A stretch of DNA of 48,576 nucleotides, taken from NCBI GenBank assembly GCA_016191645.1, contig JACPVQ010000030.1:1-48576 (forward strand), in the 5' to 3' direction. The position numbers and the translations under genes are program-made. Shown here piece after piece: positions 7,902-16,465 of this stretch (positions are counted from its first letter, which is position 1; each line of letters begins with the position of its first letter). The notes under the pieces were generated by a model, which did no database searches, was not told the DNA's origin, and was given only the letters and a program-made list of their open reading frames with translations. The stretch comes from Candidatus Solibacter usitatus. Lineage in GTDB: Bacteria > Acidobacteriota > Terriglobia > Bryobacterales > Bryobacteraceae.

Positions 7902-9926
7902 ATGAAGCCGTGCTTGCGATTTATTTTGTGCTGCATGGTTTTGATGGCGGCAGGCGCGCTGGCGCAGGATTCCCAAAAACTGCGCGCCCCTCTGAACGGC
8001 TGGCTTTCGGAAGCGCCGAAAGTCCAGACGCTGGCGGACGGGGAAACACTCGCCGCGGAGGGACGCGTGCGGCAACTCACTACCGTTGCCGAGGATTCCA
8101 TCTGGTTCTTCACCACGGGCGGCGCGGACCGCAATCTATTGCTGCGCATCGACTCTCCGGGCGCGGCTGCCATTCGCGTGCATTTTGAAGAGTTCCGGCT
8201 TCCGGAAAATGCCGTTGCTTATGTTTATGGCTTGGACGGCAATGGACGCGTAACGCGCGTGGCGGGTCCTTATATAGGCGCCGGTCCTTTAGGAAATGGC
8301 GATTTCTGGTCGCGCTCCGTACCCGGATCGAGCGCCGTGGTGGAAGTGCAGCTGGAAGATGAAATTGCGAACCTTCCCTACGTTGTTCGCGAAGCGGCCG
8401 TATTGGACGCAATCGAGGACTGGGCGGAAGTAACCGCTACGAAGAGCACGGAGACTCGAACGTCCATCTACCGCGGAATGGCGGTAACGCATGAAGTTGT
8501 GGACGGGCTGGCCATTGCCGGCGGCGACATGATTCTCGGCCCCGCCGACCAGTTGGAACCTTATACGGAAGGAAAAATTCTGCCGTCGCGCGAAAGCGTG
8601 GCGATTTCGCTGCTGCAAGTGCGCTGGCCCGGCGGCAACATTCCTTACGTCATCGATCCGGCTCTTCCCAATCCGCAGCGTGTTCTCGATGCGGTCGCGC
8701 ATTGGAACACGAATCTGGCGGGCCACATTAATTTGAAACCGCGCACGAATGAAACCGCATACGTGACGTTCCGCTCCGCGCCGGATACGGTTTGTTCTTC
8801 TTATGTGGGCGGATGGGGCGGCAATCAGCCCATCAATATTGGCGCCTATTGCTCGGTGGGCAACGTCATTCATGAGATCGGACATACGGTCGGCTTCTGG
8901 CATGAACACACGCGATCGGACCGCAACAATTACGTTCAGGTGCTGACCCAGAACATCGATCCGGCCTACGCCGGCAATTTCAATATTCAGTCCTACAGCA
9001 TGAACACGACGGGTTACGACTACAACTCCGTCATGCACTACCCGGCGTACGCCTTCTCCATCAATGGCCAGCCGACCATCGTCACCATTCCCGCCGGCAT
9101 CCCCATTGGACAACGCAATGGACTTTCGGTCAGCGACATTGCCGGCGCGAAAGCGATCTATCCCGCAACGACGCCTCCTCCGCCACCGCCGCCCGGCCCC
9201 ACAACCGTCAACATTACGCTTGCTTCGAATCCAACTGGAATGACGCTCACGGCCGACGGCTCCAGCGTAACCGCTCCCGCCGTCAAGTCCTGGACGCCCG
9301 GATCCGCGCATATCATCGGCGCGCCGAATCCCGCGCCGGTCAATGGCGTGCGAAAAACTTTTGTGAATTGGAGCGATGGCGGGCAGCAGACTCACGGCAT
9401 CACGACTCCGAATGCCGCCACCGTGATCACGGCATATTACGCGACGCAATATCAGGCCGCGGTGAGCGCCAATCCGCCGAACATCGGCGCAATTGTCGGA
9501 CGCTCTCCCGCCTCCGCGGATGGCTACTATGCCGGCGGCACGAACCTGACGCTCGCCGCGACAGCGCCCCTTTCTTACTGCTTCACCGGTTGGAGCGGCA
9601 TTCTTCCGGTGAACAGCACGGTGGCCAATGTGGCGGTCACCGGCGCGCTCAATATCACGGCCAACTTTAAGCCGGGCCAAGTGCAGGGGCCATCCGTTAT
9701 CCAGGTCGCCGCCGGCGCCACCACCCTTGGCGTGAGCGTGCTGGCAACGAGCGGCTGTATTTGGAAAGCCGCTTCTCTCACTCCATGGGTTACCATTCCA
9801 AATCCCAGCGGACTGTCGAGCGGTACGCTCACTCTGACGCTGCAACCCAACACCTCGCCGGTGTCCCGATTCGGCGTCATTCAGCTGAACAATCAATACG
9901 TCTTCATCCTCCAAGCCGGAAAGTAA
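7902..9926 (+). CDS. Secreted astacin-like (M12A) metalloprotease, copy 2
   Basis: Tandem paralogue of the preceding gene, 674 residues from the ATG at 7902. That start gives a clean Sec leader (MKPCLRFILCCMVLMAAGALAQ) and has GGAAGAGG about 13 bases upstream. The domain order is identical: beta-sandwich module (LRAPLNGWL, GPYIGAGPLGNGDFW), catalytic domain with HEIGHTVGFWHEHTRSDR (His324, Glu325, His328, His334) and Met-turn SVMHY (376-380), Pro-rich linker (TPPPPPPPGP), InlB-B-like repeats (NWSDGG, CFTGWSG) and the BACON-like domain ending NNQYVFILQAGK. Catalytic and structural motifs are intact in both copies, so both are probably active. The divergence is distributed along the length, so the duplication is not very recent. 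Confidence 0.85.
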   Translation: MKPCLRFILCCMVLMAAGALAQDSQKLRAPLNGWLSEAPKVQTLADGETLAAEGRVRQLTTVAEDSIWFFTTGGADRNLLLRIDSPGAAAIRVHFEEFRLPENAVAYVYGLDGNGRVTRVAGPYIGAGPLGNGDFWSRSVPGSSAVVEVQLEDEIANLPYVVREAAVLDAIEDWAEVTATKSTETRTSIYRGMAVTHEVVDGLAIAGGDMILGPADQLEPYTEGKILPSRESVAISLLQVRWPGGNIPYVIDPALPNPQRVLDAVAHWNTNLAGHINLKPRTNETAYVTFRSAPDTVCSSYVGGWGGNQPINIGAYCSVGNVIHEIGHTVGFWHEHTRSDRNNYVQVLTQNIDPAYAGNFNIQSYSMNTTGYDYNSVMHYPAYAFSINGQPTIVTIPAGIPIGQRNGLSVSDIAGAKAIYPATTPPPPPPPGPTTVNITLASNPTGMTLTADGSSVTAPAVKSWTPGSAHIIGAPNPAPVNGVRKTFVNWSDGGQQTHGITTPNAATVITAYYATQYQAAVSANPPNIGAIVGRSPASADGYYAGGTNLTLAATAPLSYCFTGWSGILPVNSTVANVAVTGALNITANFKPGQVQGPSVIQVAAGATTLGVSVLATSGCIWKAASLTPWVTIPNPSGLSSGTLTLTLQPNTSPVSRFGVIQLNNQYVFILQAGK

Positions 9927-9959
9927 AAATCGCCGCCCGCAAAGTGGCAGAATAGAGCA

Positions 9960-10868
9960 ATGCGAATCCTGCTCTCTCTTCTCTGCTGCGCCGGGTTTTC
10001 TTTCGCCGCCGGCAATCCGAAACTGAATGGACGCTGGGACATCACGGTCACTAACGAACCGCGTCACCGCGTTTGGTGGCTGGAACTGGAAGGCGTCGGC
10101 ACGGCGAATCCCAAAGGCAAATTCGTCAGCGCCTACGCCGGCGACATGAACGTCATCGATGAACTGGCGGTGGATGGTGACGAGGTCACGTTCGGCTTCA
10201 AACCGCGCGGCGGCGGCCATCCGGTGTACAAGGCCAAGCTGGTGGGGAACAAGCTGGAGGGCACGTTCAACAAAATGACGTGGGTCGGCGTGCGCGCGCC
10301 GAAGATCAATGAAATCGACGACGGCACGTGGAAGAAGGGGAAACCCGTGGCGTTATTCAACGGCAAGGATATGAGCGGCTGGAAAGCTCTCATCCCCGAT
10401 CGCGAATTGGGTTGGGTGGTGAAGGACGGCATTCTCACCAATCAACCGAAGGCCAACAATCTGATCACCGAAGCGAAGTATTGGAACTACGAATTGCACG
10501 CCGAATACCGCGTCGGTGAACACAGTAACAGCGGCATCGGATTGCGCGGCCGCTATGAGATCCAGATTCTGGAGGATTTCGGGCGTCCGCCGAACACGCA
10601 TACTAACGGCGCGCTGTACAGCCGCGTCGCGCCGAAAGTGAATGCCAGCAGGAAAGCCGGAGAATGGCAGACCTACGAGATCCGCTTGGTGGGAATGACG
10701 GTCACAGTGACGCTGAACGGGGTCAAGGTTTTGGACAAGGTGGAGATTGAAGGCCTCACCGCGGTGGCCGTGGATGCCAACGAAGGCGAGCCTGGTCCGC
10801 TGATCTTACAGGGCGATCACGGCAGCGTGGAGTTTCGCAAGCTGGTGCTGACGCCTTTGACGCGGTGA
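9960..10868 (+). CDS. Secreted DUF1080 (3-keto-disaccharide hydrolase-like) protein
   Basis: 302 residues with a Sec signal peptide (about 1-17). An N-terminal lipocalin-like beta segment (NGRWDITVTNEPRHRVWWLELEG to about residue 105) is followed by a DUF1080/PF06439 domain, recognised by LFNGKDMSGWK (about 128-138), the GWVVKDGILTN strand, the SGIGLRGRYEIQILEDFG block and TYEIRLVGMTVTVTLNGVKV. This jelly-roll family includes enzymes acting on 3-keto-glycosides. Its neighbours, a Gfo/Idh/MocA oxidoreductase and two TIM-barrel isomerases, fit such a route. The stop overlaps the next gene's ATG (TGATG), so the two are translationally coupled. Confidence 0.8.
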   Translation: MRILLSLLCCAGFSFAAGNPKLNGRWDITVTNEPRHRVWWLELEGVGTANPKGKFVSAYAGDMNVIDELAVDGDEVTFGFKPRGGGHPVYKAKLVGNKLEGTFNKMTWVGVRAPKINEIDDGTWKKGKPVALFNGKDMSGWKALIPDRELGWVVKDGILTNQPKANNLITEAKYWNYELHAEYRVGEHSNSGIGLRGRYEIQILEDFGRPPNTHTNGALYSRVAPKVNASRKAGEWQTYEIRLVGMTVTVTLNGVKVLDKVEIEGLTAVAVDANEGEPGPLILQGDHGSVEFRKLVLTPLTR

Positions 10869-11902
10869 TGGCGATGCTCCGCAGACAGTTTCTAAGCACA
10901 GCGGCATTGGCCGCGCAAACAAGGAGGCCCGAGGTGCGATTCGGCGTCGATCTGTTCAGCATCCGCTCGCAGGGATGGGATGCGTTCCAATATCTGGATT
11001 ACTGCGCGGGACTCAAAGCGCAGGTGGTGCATTTTTCGGAGATTCGTTTTCTCGGCGGCTTGGAGCCGGAGCGGCTAAAGAAAGTACGCGCGCACGCGGA
11101 GAAGCTGGGTATCCAAATTGAGATCGGGATGCGCTCGATTTGTCCGTCGTCGAAAGCGTTCGATGCGTCGCAAGGCACGGCCGAGCAGCAGGTGGTGCGC
11201 ATGATTGAGTCGGCGAAGATCATCGGGTCGCCCATCGTGCGCGGATTTCTGGGAACGATGGCTGATCGCGTTGGAGCGATGCCCATCGAAGGACATATCG
11301 AAGTTGCGATTAAGACGCTGCGTCCGCTGCGCGCGCGCTTTCTCGACGCGGGATTGAAGCTGGCCATCGAGAATCACGCCGGCGATATGCAAGGCCGCGA
11401 GTTGAAAATGTTGATCGAAGGCGCGGGCAAAGACTTTGTCGGCGCGTGCCTGGATTCCGGCAATCCCGTGTGGGCGATTGAAGATCCGCACCTGACATTG
11501 GAAACGCTCGCGCCCTATGTGCTGACGAGTCATGTGCGCGATAGCGCCGTGTGGAAGACGCCGCAGGGCATCGCGGTGCGTTGGACGCGCATGGGCGATG
11601 GCAACGTCGGCATCGGCGATTGGGTGCGCAAGTACGCGGAGTTGTGCCCGGGGAAAGCGATGTCGCTGGAGATCATCGTCACCGGCCCGCGCACGCATGC
11701 CATCTACGATGCGAAATTCTGGGACGGTTATCGCAACACGCCGGCATGGGAGTTCAGCCGGTTCCTGGCGATTGCGGAAAAAGGCCGGCCGTCGGCGCAT
11801 ACGCCGCCGTCGAAAGAGAACGCGGTACGGATGGAGCGCGAAGATCTGGAAGCCGGCGCGCAGTGGGTGTGGGCCAGATCCAACCAGAGGGCGGACGAGT
11901 GA
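10868..11902 (+). CDS. Sugar phosphate isomerase/epimerase-like TIM-barrel protein 2
   Basis: Second xylose-isomerase-like TIM-barrel protein in the window, about 344 residues. The ATG at 10868 overlaps the preceding TGA by one base; a second ATG at 10874 gives MLRRQFLSTAALAAQ, a Tat-like leader. Conserved barrel and metal-site segments are KLAIENHAGD (Glu and His), ACLDSGNPVW (Asp), LTSHVRDS and MSLEIIVTG (Glu). It is clearly different from the 3206 gene and longer at the C-terminus. Co-directional and coupled with the DUF1080 gene, so probably processing the same keto-sugar or its product. The gene ends 14 bases before the stop of the convergent aldo/keto-reductase-like gene. Confidence 0.78.
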   Translation: MAMLRRQFLSTAALAAQTRRPEVRFGVDLFSIRSQGWDAFQYLDYCAGLKAQVVHFSEIRFLGGLEPERLKKVRAHAEKLGIQIEIGMRSICPSSKAFDASQGTAEQQVVRMIESAKIIGSPIVRGFLGTMADRVGAMPIEGHIEVAIKTLRPLRARFLDAGLKLAIENHAGDMQGRELKMLIEGAGKDFVGACLDSGNPVWAIEDPHLTLETLAPYVLTSHVRDSAVWKTPQGIAVRWTRMGDGNVGIGDWVRKYAELCPGKAMSLEIIVTGPRTHAIYDAKFWDGYRNTPAWEFSRFLAIAEKGRPSAHTPPSKENAVRMEREDLEAGAQWVWARSNQRADE

Positions 11903-11916
11903 AAGAAAAGGAGAGG

Positions 11917-12714
11917 TCACGCTGAAGTAGCGCCGCGGATAGCATCGCCGGCCCTGCGCATCCACGCCAGTTCCTCTTCACACATCGGGCCAAGTTCCAG
12001 CGCCCGCAGACTCTCGCGCATCTGCAACAGATTCGCCGGACCGGTCATGCAGACGTCCACCGACGGATGGGAGAGCGCGAATCGATAGCAGTCCGCCCCC
12101 GAAGGAGTTTTCACTCCAGCGGGCATGCGCCTGGCGTGCAACAACCGTCCCCAGGAAGTAGCGGTGTAAGCAACGATGCCTGGCGCGTTTGCCGCCGGAA
12201 GCTGCGGAAACACATCGCGCTCCGCGCCGCGGTGGACAGCACTGTAGCGCAGATGGAAAACATCCCAAATGTTGTCGCCGGCCAGTTGGGGGACTAACGG
12301 GCGATGATGCGACGACATGCCGATGTGGCGAACCAGGCCCCGTTCGCGCAACCGCAGCGCGGCATCGCGCACGCGCGGCCACACCGGACCTTGCCAGTAG
12401 CCGAGCAGCAGCACATCCGCGCGCTCGTAGCCGATCTCGCGCAGCCCGCGTTCCACGCCGCGTTCCAACATCCCGCCCAAGCGGCTGAACGATTGCAGCG
12501 CCAGCGCCATTTCGTCGCGGCGTGATCGCAGATTCCGCAACGCCTGCGCGAACGCGCCGCGCCGCAGCGATCCCCAATAAAGATAGTTCACACCGCGGTC
12601 GAAGGCTTCTTCCACCGCCGCCGCGGGTACGCCGTAACTTGCGGCAATCCCCAGCGCGCTGACGCGCAATCCGGACCGGCCGAGAATGCGGGGTTGAAAT
12701 GAGCTTTGAGGCAT
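11917..12714 (-). CDS. Divergent aldo/keto-reductase-fold protein
   Basis: About 265 residues with the aldo/keto reductase barrel outline: RILGRSGLRVSALGIAASYG at the N-terminus, GVNYLYWGSLRR in the first catalytic region, RHIGMSSHH in the middle strand, and a C-terminal CMTGPANLLQMRESL helix. Canonical AKRs need an Asp-Tyr-Lys-His tetrad. Here the usual FDTAxxYG is YLYWGS, the Lys strand reads ALALQSF, and the His strand reads VLLLGYWQG, so Asp, Lys and His appear substituted. It may be a distinct subfamily or a non-redox homologue. The ATG at 12714 (MPQSSF) is preferred over an upstream TTG. Divergent from the purine operon with a 92-bp shared upstream region. Confidence 0.7.
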   Translation of the reverse strand: MPQSSFQPRILGRSGLRVSALGIAASYGVPAAAVEEAFDRGVNYLYWGSLRRGAFAQALRNLRSRRDEMALALQSFSRLGGMLERGVERGLREIGYERADVLLLGYWQGPVWPRVRDAALRLRERGLVRHIGMSSHHRPLVPQLAGDNIWDVFHLRYSAVHRGAERDVFPQLPAANAPGIVAYTATSWGRLLHARRMPAGVKTPSGADCYRFALSHPSVDVCMTGPANLLQMRESLRALELGPMCEEELAWMRRAGDAIRGATSA

Positions 12715-12806
12715 GGGAAGCAATCGTCCAGATTATTTTACTTACCGCGAACCGGCGCTGTCACATCGGGACCCGCCGCGCAATGGGTGCGGTACAGTGG
12801 AAGAAA
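12715..12806. promoter_or_regulatory. Divergent intergenic region upstream of purine operon and AKR-like gene
   Basis: 92 bp separate the AKR-like ATG and the xdhA ATG, so promoters for both must lie here or within the gene starts. An AT-rich patch (GATTATTTTACTTA, 12731-12744) is the only obvious melting region in otherwise GC-rich DNA. GGAAG at 12799-12803 is the xdhA ribosome-binding site. No regulator gene is adjacent, and no clear operator palindrome was found. Confidence 0.35.
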
Positions 12807-14150
12807 ATGGCTCTGCGGCTCAACGGTAAGAGCATCCCTTTCGAAGGCTGGCCGCTGCACACCACCTTGCTGGATTACCTGCGTGAGACGGGCCTCACAG
12901 GATCTAAGGAAGGTTGCGCGGAAGGCGAGTGCGGCGCGTGCACGGTTCTGCTTGTGGGTCCGTCTGAAAGCGGAAGCCGTTACGTTCCCGTCAATAGTTG
13001 CCTGATTCTTCTCGCCCTGTTAGACGGCCAGGAAGTCTACACCGTGGAAGCGCTCGCTGAAAACGGCGTCCCCTGCGAAGCGCAACAGGCGATGATTCAA
13101 TTCGGCGGTTCGCAATGCGGATATTGCACGCCGGGGTTTGTCGTCAGCATGTTCGCCGAACAGTATCGCCCGGGCCGTGTTGGAGCATGCGATCCGCACG
13201 CTCTTTCAGGGAATCTTTGCCGTTGCACCGGATATCGGCCCATCCGCGATGCGGCGCTGTCGTTAGGTCCCGCGCCGGAAGGGAAATGGACGCGGCGATT
13301 GTTGGAACCCGCGCCGGCGGCGGCCGGCGTCGCAACGTTGGCGGAATTTTTCGCCCTGCGTCAGGCGAACCCGCGGGCCAAAGTGATCGCCGGTGGAACC
13401 GACGTTGTTGTCGAGTGCAACTTGAAGGGGAAGCGCTTCCCCGCTCTGATCAACGTGGGAGCCATCGGCGAGTTGCGCAGTGTTGAGGAAACAAACGCGC
13501 AAGTCGAGATCGGCGCGGCGTTGACGCTGAGCGAAATCGAACGCACTTGGCGGAACGCGCCGGTCGTTTTCGCCGAGTGGTTCCAACTGTTCGCCTCGCC
13601 GTTGATTCGCAATCGGGCAACCCTTGGCGGAAACCTCGCTACCGCCTCTCCGATTGGCGATGCCGCGCCGCTGCTGCTGGCCTTCGATGCGCAATTGCGT
13701 CTGGTATCGGCGCGCGGCGAACGCGTCGTCGCTCTAGATACATTCTTCACCGGCTACCGTCAAACCGTTCTTGCCGAGGACGAACTGATCGCCTCGGTGA
13801 TTTTGCCGAAACCGTTTCCGGAGCACATCCGGTTCTTCAAGGCGGCGAAGCGCCGCTTGGATGACATCAGCACGGTTGCCGCCGCAATTGCCATGAACCT
13901 GGACCAGCGCGGGCGGGCGAACCAGGTTCGCATCGCTTATGGCGGCGTGGCAGCGGTCCCTCTGCGCGCACGCGCGGCGGAGGCGCGGCTGGAGGGGCGG
14001 CATTGGGAACAGGGCATGCGGGAAGCCGTACAGGAACTGGAGCGCACGCTCTCTCCGCTCAGCGATCACCGCGGATCGGCGGAATATCGTCTGGCGATGG
14101 CGGAAAATTTTCTGGCGAAGTTTTGGCACGAGATGGAAATTCCGGCATGA
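12807..14150 (+). CDS. xdhA: Xanthine dehydrogenase, iron-sulfur/FAD subunit
   Basis: Small subunit of xanthine dehydrogenase, 447 residues, which passes electrons from the molybdenum site in XdhB to NAD+. The N-terminal plant-ferredoxin-type domain has Cys37, Cys42, Cys45 and Cys65. The second [2Fe-2S] domain has Cys104, Cys107, Cys138 and Cys140 (SQCGYCTPGF and NLCRCTGYRPI). The FAD-binding domain follows, with KVIAGGTDVV and ATLGGNLATASPIGD, and a CO-dehydrogenase flavoprotein C-domain completes it. All eight cluster ligands are present. The frame is open upstream to 12699, but the ATG at 12807 matches the family N-terminus and has GGAAG upstream. It is the first gene of the purine operon, and the ATGA overlap with xdhB implies coupled translation. 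Confidence 0.95.
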   Translation: MALRLNGKSIPFEGWPLHTTLLDYLRETGLTGSKEGCAEGECGACTVLLVGPSESGSRYVPVNSCLILLALLDGQEVYTVEALAENGVPCEAQQAMIQFGGSQCGYCTPGFVVSMFAEQYRPGRVGACDPHALSGNLCRCTGYRPIRDAALSLGPAPEGKWTRRLLEPAPAAAGVATLAEFFALRQANPRAKVIAGGTDVVVECNLKGKRFPALINVGAIGELRSVEETNAQVEIGAALTLSEIERTWRNAPVVFAEWFQLFASPLIRNRATLGGNLATASPIGDAAPLLLAFDAQLRLVSARGERVVALDTFFTGYRQTVLAEDELIASVILPKPFPEHIRFFKAAKRRLDDISTVAAAIAMNLDQRGRANQVRIAYGGVAAVPLRARAAEARLEGRHWEQGMREAVQELERTLSPLSDHRGSAEYRLAMAENFLAKFWHEMEIPA

Positions 14151-16465
14151 GCATCATCGGGAAAGCACTGCCGCACGAAAGCGCGCAAGGCCACGTGACC
14201 GGCGAGGCGCTCTACACGGACGATCTGTGCGGCCGTTTTCCGAACCTGCTGCACGCCTGGCCCGTGATGTCGCCGCATGCGCACGCGCGGCTGGAAGAGA
14301 TTGATGTGACGCCCGCTTTGGACGAACCCGGAGTGGTGGCTACTCTAACGGAAAGTGACGCGCCGGGCGAAGCGGATTCCGGCCCCAATCGCCATGACGA
14401 GCCTCTGTTTCCCAAAGAAGTGTTGCATCATTTGCAGCCCGTCGCCTGGGTGCTGGGCGAAACGTTGGAGGCCGCGCGGCTGGGCGCGGGGCGGGTTCGC
14501 GCGCACTACTCGGAGTTGCCGGCAATCCTCACCATAGAGGACGCCATCGCCGCGGAATCGTTTCACTCGGGACCGTTTCGTTTAAAGCGCGGCGATGCCT
14601 CCGCAGCTCTGAACACAAGCAGTGTGAACATTGAGGGCGAGCTTTTCATCAACGGGCAGGAACATTTCTATCTGGAAACCCAATCGGCCATCGCCTGGCT
14701 CGATGAGAGCGGCGGCATTCGCGCCCACTCCTCCACGCAGCATCCCAGCGAGACGCAGGAGATCATCGCGCGCGCGCTGGCGCTGCCCAAATCGCGCGTG
14801 ACCGTCGATTGCCTGCGCATGGGCGGAGCGTTCGGCGGAAAGGAAACACAAGCCAACGCGTGGGCCGCCATCGCCGCGCTGGGAGCGTGGAAAACAAAAC
14901 GTCCCGTTCGCGTGCGGCTTCCGCGCGCGCTCGACATGGCCCTCACCGGCAAGCGTCACCCAATGTTGATGCGCTTTGCCGCGGCCTTCGACAACAGCGG
15001 GCTCTTGCAAGGCCTGCAATTGCACGTCTACAGCGACGGTGGCTGGAGTCTGGATCTTTCCGAGCCTGTATTGTGGCGCTCTATGTTTCACGCCGACAAC
15101 GCTTACCTGCTTCGCGCCGCGGACATCACCGGCTATGTGTGCAAGACGCATAAGACTTCGCAAACCGCGTTCCGCGGCTTCGGCGGTCCGCAAGGCATGC
15201 TGGTCATCGAAGAGATTCTCGATCGCGCGGCGCGCAAGTTGATGCTCCCGCCCGAAGTGGTGCGCGAGAGAAATTTCTATCGCGAAGGCGACACCACCCA
15301 CTATGGGCAACCGGTCAAAGACGCTTCGCGCATCGCGCGCATTTGGAAAGAGCTGAAGGCATCCAGCAGTTTCGATGCGCGCCGCGCGGCGGTCGATCGT
15401 TTCAATGCCGGTCATCCGCATGAGAAGCGCGGCATTGCCATCACGACGGTGAAGTTCGGTATTTCGTTCACGGCGACTTTCTTCAATCAAGGCGGCGCGC
15501 TGGTGATGATCTACCGCGACGGCAGCGTGCAAGTGAATCACGGTGGAACGGAGATGGGGCAAGGGCTTTTCACGAAGATCCGGCAAATTGCGGCGGCGAG
15601 TCTGGGCGTGCCCCTGGAAACGGTTCGCATGATGCCCACCTCGACGGAGAAAATTCCCAACACGTCGGCGACCGCGGCCTCCGCCGGGACGGATCTCAAC
15701 GGAGCAGCGGTTGTGGACGCCTGCGCGCAGTTGCAAGCAAGGCTGCGCCCCGTAGCCGCGGAACTGCTGAACTGCACACCGGAGAACGTTCGCTTTGAAG
15801 AGGGCGCGGTTTCCAGCGGGGGACAGAAGATTTCTTTCGCCCGTCTGATCGACGCCGCGTACCGGAAGCGCGTGGCGCTCTTTGCCCAGGGATTCTACAG
15901 TACTCCGGAGATTCACTACGATCCGCAGACCGGCCAAGGCCGGCCGTTCTACTATTTCGCCTATTGCGCCGCCGTCACCGAAGTTGAAGTGGACGGCTTC
16001 ACCGGCGATGCGCGCGTTCTGCGCGTGGATATTCTTCAGGACGCGGGCGATTCCGTTTCCCCTCTCATCGATCAGGGCCAGATGGAAGGCGGATATGTGC
16101 AGGGGTTGGGATGGCTCACCATCGAAGAATTGCTGTGGGACGGCAGAGGCCGCCTGGCGACCGGGGGAGCATCGACATACAAACTTCCTGCGTGGTCCGA
16201 ACTGCCCGAGCAGTTCCACGTGAATTTTCTTACGCGAGCGGCGGAACCCGGAGTCGTTTTCGGAAGCAAGGCTGTAGGTGAGCCGCCGCTGATGTTGGCG
16301 ATCTCGGCGCGCGAAGCCATCCGCGACGCGGTTGCGGCATTCGGATCGAGTGAAGAGGTGCGATTGGAAATCCCCGCCACTCCGGAACGAATCTACTGGG
16401 CGATTCAAAGAGTTCGCAAAGCACCGCGCAGCGTCGTGGAACCAGTGGGAGCCTCGCAAGAGTGA
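14147..16465 (+). CDS. xdhB: Xanthine dehydrogenase, molybdopterin-binding subunit
   Basis: Large catalytic subunit, 772 residues, hydroxylating hypoxanthine/xanthine to urate at the Mo cofactor. Family blocks visible are QEHFYLETQ (171-179), MGGAFGGKE (225-233), AFRGFGGPQGM (341-351), VNHGGTEMGQGLFTKI, and GSKAVGEPPLML with the catalytic Glu712. The start at 14147 overlaps the xdhA stop as ATGA; an upstream in-frame extension is antisense to nothing useful and lacks similarity. No xdhC-type Mo-cofactor sulfuration/insertion factor is found in the operon, so this maturation function must be encoded elsewhere. Confidence 0.95.
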   Translation: MSIIGKALPHESAQGHVTGEALYTDDLCGRFPNLLHAWPVMSPHAHARLEEIDVTPALDEPGVVATLTESDAPGEADSGPNRHDEPLFPKEVLHHLQPVAWVLGETLEAARLGAGRVRAHYSELPAILTIEDAIAAESFHSGPFRLKRGDASAALNTSSVNIEGELFINGQEHFYLETQSAIAWLDESGGIRAHSSTQHPSETQEIIARALALPKSRVTVDCLRMGGAFGGKETQANAWAAIAALGAWKTKRPVRVRLPRALDMALTGKRHPMLMRFAAAFDNSGLLQGLQLHVYSDGGWSLDLSEPVLWRSMFHADNAYLLRAADITGYVCKTHKTSQTAFRGFGGPQGMLVIEEILDRAARKLMLPPEVVRERNFYREGDTTHYGQPVKDASRIARIWKELKASSSFDARRAAVDRFNAGHPHEKRGIAITTVKFGISFTATFFNQGGALVMIYRDGSVQVNHGGTEMGQGLFTKIRQIAAASLGVPLETVRMMPTSTEKIPNTSATAASAGTDLNGAAVVDACAQLQARLRPVAAELLNCTPENVRFEEGAVSSGGQKISFARLIDAAYRKRVALFAQGFYSTPEIHYDPQTGQGRPFYYFAYCAAVTEVEVDGFTGDARVLRVDILQDAGDSVSPLIDQGQMEGGYVQGLGWLTIEELLWDGRGRLATGGASTYKLPAWSELPEQFHVNFLTRAAEPGVVFGSKAVGEPPLMLAISAREAIRDAVAAFGSSEEVRLEIPATPERIYWAIQRVRKAPRSVVEPVGASQE

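Noticed and set aside
14003-14146. Upstream extension of xdhB
   Set aside because: It lies within xdhA in another frame and has no similarity; the ATGA overlap at 14147 matches the family start.
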